A program made the translations under genes and the position numbers. This document shows, one piece after another, positions 1 through 6,686 of a stretch of 11,443 nt of DNA. The stretch is from Planctomycetaceae bacterium UBA4732 (lineage in GTDB: Bacteria > Planctomycetota > Planctomycetia > Gemmatales > Gemmataceae), in contig DHJA01000184.1 in assembly GCA_002404095.1 (NCBI GenBank), positions 23,509-34,951 of the forward strand, written 5' to 3'. Under the pieces are notes generated by a model. That model was given only the letters and a program-made list of their open reading frames with translations. It did no database searches and was not told the DNA's origin. Position 1 is the stretch's first letter. The number at the start of each line of letters is the position of its first letter.

Positions 1-21
1 CCTTCGGGTCGCGGCTAAACG
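1..21. repeat. Half of an intergenic inverted-repeat element (family A), cut by the window edge
   Basis: The first 21 bases, which begin ccttcgggtcgcggctaaac, are identical to 5312-5332, the right arm of the perfect inverted repeat at 5266-5332. The left arm would lie outside the window. This is therefore a second copy of the same element, placed in the gap upstream of the first propeller gene. The function is unknown; I recall similar sequences scattered between genes in planctomycetes, which I could not verify. Confidence 0.75.
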
Positions 22-56
22 GTATCGGAACAGTCTTTAAGTTGAGGAGTGTTCGG

Positions 57-1532
57 ATGAAGTTCGCACTCGCATGGTTGCTGGCGGCGTCGGCGTTGGT
101 ACTCGGCGCCGACTCCGATTGGCCGATGTTCGGCGGGACCGGCGCGCGCAACTTCGCCAACACCGTCGAAAAGAACATTCCCGATCATTTCAGCGTCACA
201 AAAGGCAAAGAAAAGGGCGTCAAATGGAAGGCCGTCCTCGGCGGCAACGCTTTCGGCGGCCCCGTGGTCGCCGGCGGCCGCGTCTATGTCGGCACAAACA
301 ACGACAAGCCCTATGACAAAAGCATCACGGGCGACAAAGGGATAATGCTCTGCCTCGATGAAGCCACGGGCACGTTTTTGTGGCAGATCGTCCACGATAA
401 ACTCGGCAACGACGCCCAAGATTACAACCATGAAGGCGTCGTCTCCACGCCAACGGTGGTCGGCGACCGGCTCTACTACGTCAGCAACCGCTGCGAAGTG
501 GTCTGCGCCGACGCGGCCAAGGGTAAGATACTTTGGTCGCTGGACATGATAAAGGCACTTAAAGTATCTCCAGGGGGGCTTGAAGGCTGCGTGGCCAGCT
601 GCTCGCCGCTTGTCCTTGACGACATGGTGTACGTCGTCACGTCCAACGGCGTGGACCAGAACAACGGCAAGCCGGCGGCGCCGGACGCCCCTAGCTTTTT
701 GGCCGTCCATAAAGATAGCGGCAAGGTCGCGTGGAGCAGTAACTTGCCGGGCGCGAACATATTGGACGGTCAATGGTCCAACCCGGCGGCGGTCGAGGTC
801 AACGGCGCGAAGCAGGTGCTCTTCCCCGGCGGCGATGGTTGGCTCTACGCCTTCGAGCCAAAAACCGGCGAACTGCTCTGGAAATTCGATTGCAACCCTA
901 AGAAGTCCGAATTTAAACCGACGGTCGGGACGGGCACGCGCAACTACCTCCTCGCCACGCCCGTCGCCGTGGACGGCAAGGTCTATATCGGCGTCGGCCG
1001 TGAACCGGAGGCCGGCCCCGGCGTCGGCCATATGTGGTGCATCGACGCGACAAAGAAGCCGGCCAATAAGGAAAAAGACCTGACGCCGGTCGGCGACAAC
1101 TTTGATCCCAAGGCCGAGGTCAACAAAGACTCCGGCCTTGTCTGGCACTTCGGCGGTCTCATTGTTCCGAAGCCTGCCGCCGGCGGACGCGAATACGACT
1201 TCGGCCGTACCATGAGTACCGTGGCGGTTCACGACGGCTTGGTGTACGCCGCCGAGCTGGACGGCTATCTGCACTGCCTGGACGCGCAGACTGGTAAAGA
1301 GCTATGGCAGCACGACCTTGGCGGCGGCGTATGGGCATCGCCGCTTTATGTGGACGGCAAAGTGTACATGGGCGTGGACAATGGCGACTTGTTGATCTTC
1401 AAAGCCGGCAAAGAAGATAATGAGCCTATTAAGATCGAAATAGGGTCATCGTTGAAAGGCCCGCCCATCGCGGCCAACGGCATTCTTTTTGTCAACAACG
1501 GCGTCATGCTTTACGCCATTTCAGGTAAGTAA
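57..1532 (+). CDS. Secreted PQQ-like (BamB-type) beta-propeller protein
   Basis: This is a 491-aa exported protein built of PQQ-like propeller repeats. Residues 1-18 form a Sec signal peptide (short basic start, hydrophobic core to about 17, likely cleavage after G17 or A18), followed by the DWPMFGG block. Repeat signatures of the type 'D..TG...W' occur near 101-109, 153-160, 220-226, 267-275 and 409-417, with 'VYVGT'-like strands between them. The blocks GQWSNPA (238-244), FPGGDGWLY (256-264) and FDCNP (277-281) resemble a planctomycete family often annotated as PQQ-binding-like or BamB-like. ATG 57 is preferred over an upstream in-frame TTG at 42 because GAGGAG at 44-49 sits 7 bases before it. 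Bound PQQ is not shown: such repeats often serve as scaffolds. The biochemical role is unknown. It lies upstream of the ligase gene, separated by a hairpin repeat, and may or may not share its transcript. Confidence 0.9.
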   Translation: MKFALAWLLAASALVLGADSDWPMFGGTGARNFANTVEKNIPDHFSVTKGKEKGVKWKAVLGGNAFGGPVVAGGRVYVGTNNDKPYDKSITGDKGIMLCLDEATGTFLWQIVHDKLGNDAQDYNHEGVVSTPTVVGDRLYYVSNRCEVVCADAAKGKILWSLDMIKALKVSPGGLEGCVASCSPLVLDDMVYVVTSNGVDQNNGKPAAPDAPSFLAVHKDSGKVAWSSNLPGANILDGQWSNPAAVEVNGAKQVLFPGGDGWLYAFEPKTGELLWKFDCNPKKSEFKPTVGTGTRNYLLATPVAVDGKVYIGVGREPEAGPGVGHMWCIDATKKPANKEKDLTPVGDNFDPKAEVNKDSGLVWHFGGLIVPKPAAGGREYDFGRTMSTVAVHDGLVYAAELDGYLHCLDAQTGKELWQHDLGGGVWASPLYVDGKVYMGVDNGDLLIFKAGKEDNEPIKIEIGSSLKGPPIAANGILFVNNGVMLYAISGK

Positions 1533-1538
1533 AACCCT

Positions 1539-1594
1539 GTGGGGCAGGTTTGTAACCTGCCATTTTGAAACGGCAGGGTACAAACCTGCCCCAC
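1539..1594. repeat. Intergenic inverted repeat (family B), nested hairpin
   Basis: Two 23-base arms (1539-1561 and 1572-1594) are reverse complements at 22 of 23 positions around a 10-base loop. Each arm is itself a small palindrome: ggcaggtt/tgt/aacctgcc at 1543-1561 pairs perfectly, and 1572-1590 pairs at 7 of 8 positions. The element can therefore fold as one long hairpin or as two small ones. It starts 7 bases after a stop codon and ends 8 bases before the ribosome-binding site of the next gene. There is no T-run after it, so it is not a typical intrinsic terminator. Confidence 0.85.
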
Positions 1595-1612
1595 GAACCG
1601 CGAGGATTCACC

Positions 1613-2710
<1,098 letters not shown>

Positions 2711-2728
2711 AAGCAAGGAGACAAAGCC

Positions 2729-2923
2729 GTGAGTGATAACCATCAAACAGACGTGACCGAGAAAAAGGCCGCAGAACCACTGCCGATGGCCTCGGACGAA
2801 GACGTTTTGGACTGGGACGCTTACAGTCCATCGCCGCCGCCGAAGCGGAGCGGCAAGATTCAGGTACGTCTACGCAAGAGGCAAGCAGAACCGATGCCAT
2901 TCCCCGACCCTGAAACGGAGTAA
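2729..2923 (+). CDS. Small acidic/proline-rich protein of unknown function
   Basis: This is a 64-aa protein that I do not recognise. The N-terminal half is acidic (SDEDVLDWDAYSP, about 22-34). A PPPKRSG stretch (37-43) follows, then a basic segment IQVRLRKR (44-51) and an acidic, proline-rich tail ending in PDPETE. It has no membrane segment or signal peptide and no cysteine. The GTG start is well supported by AAGGAG at 2715-2720, 8 bases upstream. It begins 18 bases after the ligase stop and ends 6 bases before the next ATG, so the three genes are probably co-transcribed. The tight pairing with the 177-aa gene suggests a two-gene unit, possibly a small partner or antitoxin-like protein. That is inference only. 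Confidence 0.68.
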   Translation: MSDNHQTDVTEKKAAEPLPMASDEDVLDWDAYSPSPPPKRSGKIQVRLRKRQAEPMPFPDPETE

Positions 2924-2929
2924 GTCGTA

Positions 2930-3463
2930 ATGGCCGCGCGTCCCTACCCGTGGTACGAGGCGGTTTCCGGCGACGATCTCGAGCAAGGGGACGTGCTGGA
3001 AGCATGCCCCGTATTCCAGCCGCCCGAGGAACTGGCAACCGGGGAATCGCTGTCACCGATCTTCGACTTCGAGGACCGGGACATCATCGTCATGACTCAG
3101 ACCTGCGACCTGGTTGCGGGTCGCGAAAAAGTTGGGACAGTCGTTTTCTGTCCCGTGTGGCTGTTGGCGGTCTACACCAAAGGCTATTTGGCCACGTCGA
3201 AAGGGCGGGAGGAGATCCGCCGCGGCAACGTGCCGGCCTACCACATGCTCGCCGCGTGTGAACTCGCTGGCTTGGAGCGAGGTGTGCGGGTCGTGGATTT
3301 TCGCCAACTTTTTTCGCTCCCTCTGGGATTCGTACGCAAGCGAGCTGACCTGACTGCGCCGCGTCTCCGTCTGCTGCCGCCTTACCGTGAACATCTGGCG
3401 CAGGCTTTCGCCCGATATTTCATGCGCATTGGGCTTCCGGTCGATATTCCTTCCTTTAGGTGA
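2930..3463 (+). CDS. Unknown-function protein with a QTCDL motif
   Basis: This 177-aa protein is probably cytoplasmic: it has no signal peptide or clear membrane helix. I recognise the pattern only as a class of hypothetical proteins. Near the N-terminus is 'LEQGDVLEACPVF' (17-29). A predicted hydrophobic strand leads into the motif VMTQTCDLV (54-62), followed by a second strand VVFCPVWLLAVY (71-82). After a charged central region comes an ending LLPPYREHLAQAFARYFMR (148-166), which looks like a conserved helix. Cys59 and Asp60 in the QTCDL motif are candidate functional residues, but no activity is established. The ATG start has GGAG at 2917-2920, overlapping the preceding gene's end, with a 9-base spacing. 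The HicB-like gene follows after 24 bases. Confidence 0.8.
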   Translation: MAARPYPWYEAVSGDDLEQGDVLEACPVFQPPEELATGESLSPIFDFEDRDIIVMTQTCDLVAGREKVGTVVFCPVWLLAVYTKGYLATSKGREEIRRGNVPAYHMLAACELAGLERGVRVVDFRQLFSLPLGFVRKRADLTAPRLRLLPPYREHLAQAFARYFMRIGLPVDIPSFR

Positions 3464-3487
3464 ACCGCGTGAAAGAGAATTACACGA

Positions 3488-3808
3488 ATGCGCTATATCG
3501 TGATGATCCGACGGACCTCCACCGGCTACAGCGTAGACGTGCCGGACGTGCCGGGCTGCGTCGCCACCGGCATGACGGTCGAACACGCCCGTCAGCAAAT
3601 CGCCGAAGCGATTCAGGGGCACCTCGAAGTCATGAGTGAGTCGGGGGAAAACGCGCCCGCCGCAAATTCTCGCCTGGATTTCACAATCGATGACGACATG
3701 GGCGAAGAGTATTGCACCTGGGTCGAAACCGCGGAAACGGCGGAAGACGCCGCGCGGGGTGGGACGAGTGTGGCAACGAAAACGCAACGCAAGAGGAGAC
3801 ATCCATGA
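3488..3808 (+). CDS. HicB-like (type II antitoxin family) protein without a HicA partner
   Basis: This 106-aa protein has a clear HicB N-terminal domain. A short beta strand YIVMIRR (3-9) precedes GYSVDVPDVPGCVATGMTVE (13-32), a near match to the family pattern 'GYsa.vPDLPGCva.GdTveEa', and a helix ARQQIAEAIQGHLEVM (34-49) follows. The usual C-terminal HTH or ribbon-helix-helix DNA-binding domain is not visible. Residues 70-106 read EEYCTWVE, then an Ala/Glu-rich stretch and a basic tail RKRRHP. No HicA toxin (about 60-80 aa with a catalytic His) is found beside it in the window. Its stop overlaps the next start in an ATGA arrangement, so translation of the acyl-CoA reductase is probably coupled to it. 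Only a weak purine-rich ribosome-binding site (AAAGAGA, 3472-3478) precedes ATG 3488. It could be a solitary HicB-fold regulator rather than a working antitoxin. Confidence 0.83.
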   Translation: MRYIVMIRRTSTGYSVDVPDVPGCVATGMTVEHARQQIAEAIQGHLEVMSESGENAPAANSRLDFTIDDDMGEEYCTWVETAETAEDAARGGTSVATKTQRKRRHP

Positions 3809-5235
3809 TCCACATCCCCGTACTCCGTTGGGGCGAACCCTACAAGAGTTTGGACATCGACAAAGTCGTTCACTTCGCCACCGGCGAGCCGGTCGCCGAG
3901 GTGAGCCGCGCCAACGCCGGCCTCATCCAGCGCGACATGCGCCACGCCCAGCGGGCGCGCGACGTACTTCGTGAAATCCCCATCGCGGACCTTTTACAGA
4001 TGATGAAAAAAGCCGGCGAGCTTTACAGCGGCGCCGAGTTGCCGCTCGGCGACGGTACGCAGACGCCGGACCAGTTCGCGCGGATGCAGTCGGCCACGAC
4101 CGGCCTGCCCGAACACATGTGCCGCTTCAACATGAAGAAGAATCACTTCGTGTTAAGCCAGATGGATAAAATCCTCGATTCGCTGACGCGCGGCCTCGAC
4201 CTTAACATCCTGTCGCGCGGCTACGGCGTCGAAGCGCGCGGCGTGCCCATCAGCTATCAGGCCCAGTCGCCGGTCCTCGGCATGGTGCTGCCGAGCAACT
4301 CGCCTGGCGTTCACACGCTCTGGCTGCCAATTGTCGCTATGCAGATCGGCCTTGTCCTTAAACCCGGCCCGCAGGAGCCGTGGACGCCGTACCGCATGGC
4401 CCAGGCGTTCGTCCAGGCCGGCATCCCCAAACAGGCCGTCGCCATCTATCCCGGCCTCGGCGAAGTTGGCGCCGCCGTGCTCGCCAACTGTCCGCGCAGC
4501 CTCATCTTCGGCGGCACGGCCACCGTCGAGCAGTACAAAGGCAACCCGCGCGTGCAGGCCCACGGCCCCGGTTTCAGCAAGATCCTCCTCGGCGACGACG
4601 TAGTGGACGACTGGCGCAAGTACCTCGACCTGATGGTGGACAGCGTCCTCGTCAACAGCGGCCGCGGTTGCATCAACTGCTCCGGCATCTGGGCCTCAAG
4701 GCATACAAAAGAGATCGCCGAAGCGCTGGCCGAGCGCATGGGGCCGGTCACGCCGCTGCCGCCCGAAGACCCTACGGCCGCCCTCGCCGCCTTCACCGTG
4801 CCCGGCCAGGCCGAAGGCGTGTCCGCCGACATCGACAAAGACCTCAAGACGCCCGGCGTCACCGACATGACGGCCAAGTACGGCGCCCGTCTCGTCAAGG
4901 GCGAGCGCTACGACTATCTGCGGCCGACGGTTCTGCTGTGCGACTCGCCGGAACACCCGGCCGCGAAGAAGGAATATATGTTCCCCTTCACCACGGTCGT
5001 TCAGTGTCCGCAGGAGAAAATGCTCGAAGCGATCGGGCCGACCCTCGTCTGCACGGCGATCACGCAGGACAAGAAACTCCAGCGCGCCTTGCTCGACGCC
5101 GTACACATCGACCGCCTGAATCTTGGGCCGATTCCGACGATCCAGCTCAACTGGCTCCAGCCGCATGAGGGCAGCATCGTGGACTTCCTATTCCGCGCCC
5201 GCGCGTTCCAGTTTGAAGGCTCGCTTCCCGCCTGA
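3805..5235 (+). CDS. CoA-acylating aldehyde dehydrogenase / acyl-CoA reductase (LuxC/AdhE-N-like)
   Basis: This 476-aa member of the aldehyde dehydrogenase superfamily probably reduces an acyl-CoA (or enzyme-bound acyl) to the aldehyde with NAD(P)H, or the reverse. VLGMVLPSNSPGVHTLWLP (157-175) and LKPGPQEPWTP (185-195) match the cofactor-binding region. FGGTATVEQYKG (235-246) is the 'FtGs..vg' loop. The nucleophile is Cys289 in NSGRGCINCSG (284-294), with a second Cys at 292. KEYMFPFTTVV (389-399) replaces the E.FGP loop. The catalytic-base block ELGG is absent and AHGPGFSK (252-259) stands there, like the GPG motif of CoA-acylating enzymes such as AdhE. This favours thioester over free-acid chemistry. 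The start is ATG 3805, with GAGGAG at 3793-3798 six bases upstream and overlapping the preceding stop. Upstream lies the ligase and downstream an alcohol dehydrogenase, so it supplies the middle step of a three-enzyme route. Confidence 0.88.
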   Translation: MIHIPVLRWGEPYKSLDIDKVVHFATGEPVAEVSRANAGLIQRDMRHAQRARDVLREIPIADLLQMMKKAGELYSGAELPLGDGTQTPDQFARMQSATTGLPEHMCRFNMKKNHFVLSQMDKILDSLTRGLDLNILSRGYGVEARGVPISYQAQSPVLGMVLPSNSPGVHTLWLPIVAMQIGLVLKPGPQEPWTPYRMAQAFVQAGIPKQAVAIYPGLGEVGAAVLANCPRSLIFGGTATVEQYKGNPRVQAHGPGFSKILLGDDVVDDWRKYLDLMVDSVLVNSGRGCINCSGIWASRHTKEIAEALAERMGPVTPLPPEDPTAALAAFTVPGQAEGVSADIDKDLKTPGVTDMTAKYGARLVKGERYDYLRPTVLLCDSPEHPAAKKEYMFPFTTVVQCPQEKMLEAIGPTLVCTAITQDKKLQRALLDAVHIDRLNLGPIPTIQLNWLQPHEGSIVDFLFRARAFQFEGSLPA

Positions 5236-5245
5236 ATGCCGTGTG

Positions 5246-5254
5246 TGATATAAT
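5246..5254 (+). promoter_or_regulatory. Candidate extended -10 promoter element
   Basis: TGATATAAT is a perfect consensus extended -10 box (TGnTATAAT). It lies 11 bases after the reductase stop and before the inverted repeat that precedes the alcohol dehydrogenase gene. No -35 of good quality is at the right distance, which extended -10 promoters tolerate. If it is active, the transcript would begin close to the left arm of the repeat and carry the whole hairpin in its leader. The element is short and AT-rich, so chance occurrence is possible. Confidence 0.35.
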
Positions 5255-5265
5255 GATGCGGCGCG

Positions 5266-5332
5266 CGTTTAGCCGCGACCCGAAGGGGAACGCGTCCTCC
5301 CCCCGCGCTCCCCTTCGGGTCGCGGCTAAACG
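5266..5332. repeat. Perfect inverted repeat (family A), full copy
   Basis: The 23-base arms at 5266-5288 and 5310-5332 are exact reverse complements around a 21-base loop (5289-5309). The right arm matches window positions 1-21. The element fills most of the 133-base gap between the reductase and alcohol dehydrogenase genes. No T-run follows, so intrinsic termination is unlikely, although an RNA hairpin this stable could slow transcription or protect an mRNA end. It may be a REP-like or MITE-like intergenic element. Confidence 0.9.
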
Positions 5333-5368
5333 TAAAGAGGATACCCCCCGCTCTGCTGGAACCACCGA

Positions 5369-6577
5369 ATGCAGGCAATTTTTTCACCCCATGCCCCCAG
5401 CGACTCACAAGTCGGAAGTCCCGGCGCGGGCCTGCCTTCGCTGGATTACCATCCCGGGACGCGCGTCGTTTTCGGCGTGGGCGTTCTCGCGCGCTTGGGG
5501 GAGCTGGCGCGCGACCTCAACGGCAATCGCATCCTGCTCGTCACCGACCCTGGCTTGTGGGCGGCCGGCCATCCGCAACGCGCCTTGGCGTCGCTGCGCG
5601 AGGCTGGCCTGGAGGTCTTTGTCTTCGATGGCGTTGAGGAAAACCCGACGACCCGCAACGTCGCCGCCGCGCTGGAATTCGCCCGCGCGCATCGCATCGA
5701 CCTCATCACGGCCGTCGGCGGCGGCAGCTCGATGGACTGCGCCAAGGGCGTCAACTTCCTGCTGACCAACGGCGGCGCGATGTCCGACTACAAGGGATTC
5801 GGCAAAGCGACCAAGCCGATGCTGCCGTCCATCGGCGTGCCGACTACGTCGGGCACCGGCAGCGAGGGCCAATCGTTCGCGCTGATCGCCGACGAGAAAA
5901 CGCATACCAAAATGGCGTGTGGCGACCGTAAAGCCGCTTTCCGCATCGCCGTACTCGACCCGGAAGTCACGGTCTCGCAACCGGCAAAGGTGACGGCGCT
6001 TACCGGCATCGACGCCGTGTCGCACGCACTGGAGTCCTACGTCACTGTCCGGCGCAATCCGCTGTCGCAGATGTTCGCGCGCGAGGCGTGGCGCTTGCTC
6101 GGCGGCAACTTCGAGAAAGTGCTGCGTCAGCCGGACGACCTCGACGCGCGCGGCGCCATGCAAATCGGGGCGTACTTCGCCGGCGTCGCCATTGAGACTT
6201 CGATGCTCGGCGCCTGCCACGCCTGCGCCAATCCGCTGACGGCCCACTACGGCCTGACGCACGGCGTCGCCATCGGCATCCTGCTGCCGCACGTCATTCG
6301 CTTCAACGCCGAGGCCGTCGGCGGCCTGTACGGCGATCTGGCGCACGAGGTCGGGCTGCTCAACGGCGACCGTGGGGCGGCCGGCGAAGTGTTGGCCCAG
6401 CGCGTCACCGATTTGCTGCGCGCCGCCGAGATGCCGACGCGATTGTCGGAGTGTGGCGTTAGTGAGGGCATCTTTTCGGTGCTGGCGGAGGAGGCGTCCG
6501 AACAATGGACCAGCCGCTTTAATCCCCGGCCGGTGGACGAAACGGATCTGCGCCGACTCTACGAAGCGGCGTATTGA
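5369..6577 (+). CDS. Iron-containing (group III) alcohol dehydrogenase
   Basis: This 402-aa NAD(P)-dependent dehydrogenase would interconvert an aldehyde and a primary alcohol. GGGSSMDCAK (117-126) binds the dinucleotide, and PTTSGTGSE (158-166) is a family signature. Metal ligands expected from the family are Asp215 and His219 in GIDAVSHALE, His284 in GACHACANPL, and His298 in GLTHG; the 4- and 14-residue spacings match FucO-type enzymes. The usual second His of 'HxxxHPLG' is Asn288 here. The length is normal with about 20 extra N-terminal residues, so the start is not certain: ATG 5369 has only a poor ribosome-binding site (GGA at 5358-5360), and no alternative in-frame start near the fold is convincing. 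It lies 133 bases after the acyl-CoA reductase, across a hairpin repeat. It completes the acid-aldehyde-alcohol set and probably acts on the aldehyde made there. Confidence 0.92.
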   Translation: MQAIFSPHAPSDSQVGSPGAGLPSLDYHPGTRVVFGVGVLARLGELARDLNGNRILLVTDPGLWAAGHPQRALASLREAGLEVFVFDGVEENPTTRNVAAALEFARAHRIDLITAVGGGSSMDCAKGVNFLLTNGGAMSDYKGFGKATKPMLPSIGVPTTSGTGSEGQSFALIADEKTHTKMACGDRKAAFRIAVLDPEVTVSQPAKVTALTGIDAVSHALESYVTVRRNPLSQMFAREAWRLLGGNFEKVLRQPDDLDARGAMQIGAYFAGVAIETSMLGACHACANPLTAHYGLTHGVAIGILLPHVIRFNAEAVGGLYGDLAHEVGLLNGDRGAAGEVLAQRVTDLLRAAEMPTRLSECGVSEGIFSVLAEEASEQWTSRFNPRPVDETDLRRLYEAAY

Positions 6578-6582
6578 TCCAA

Positions 6583-6659
6583 CGCGAGCCCGCAGCGCCA
6601 AGCAAGGGCGAGCGGCGGCCCCCTCGCCCTTGCTTGGCGCTGCGGGCTGCGGGCTCGCG
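6583..6659. repeat. Long perfect inverted repeat (family C)
   Basis: Arms 6587-6612 and 6623-6648 are exact 26-base reverse complements around a 10-base GC-rich loop. An outer 11-base arm, cgcgagcccgc (6583-6593), pairs alternatively with 6649-6659, because gcgggct is duplicated at the right end. It begins 5 bases after the alcohol dehydrogenase stop. A strong hairpin here could end or stabilise the mRNA, but only CTCTGTTTC follows rather than a T-run. I recall 'agcccgcagcg..aagcaaggg' as common between planctomycete genes (not verified). Confidence 0.9.
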
Positions 6660-6686
6660 GGCTCTGTTTCTCAAGTGAGTCTATTC

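Noticed and set aside
15..1274. Long minus-strand open frame (about 419 codons) opposite the first propeller gene
   Set aside because: It lies antisense to a well-supported exported protein with recognisable repeats. The antisense translation shows no domain and is rich in Arg/Ala/Val/Asp, as expected from G+C-rich codon complements.
1565..1612. Earlier TTG start for the ligase gene
   Set aside because: It lies in the loop and arm of the inverted repeat without a ribosome-binding site, while GTG 1613 has GAGGA six bases upstream.
3712..3804. In-frame upstream extension of the acyl-CoA reductase
   Set aside because: The extra 31 residues would overlap the HicB-like gene, have low-complexity Gly/Arg content, and lack a ribosome-binding site. 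ATG 3805 has GAGGAG at ideal spacing.
5405..6601. Minus-strand open frame of about 398 codons opposite the alcohol dehydrogenase gene
   Set aside because: The plus-strand frame carries all the expected iron alcohol dehydrogenase motifs. The antisense product has no recognisable motif and runs into the inverted repeat.
6587..6648. Intrinsic terminator after the alcohol dehydrogenase
   Set aside because: The hairpin is strong, but no T-run follows and the stem is much longer than a typical terminator. It is listed as a repeat instead.
6372..6686. Upstream extension of the second propeller gene
   Set aside because: It overlaps the alcohol dehydrogenase coding region and the hairpin. A signal peptide begins cleanly at ATG 6687.
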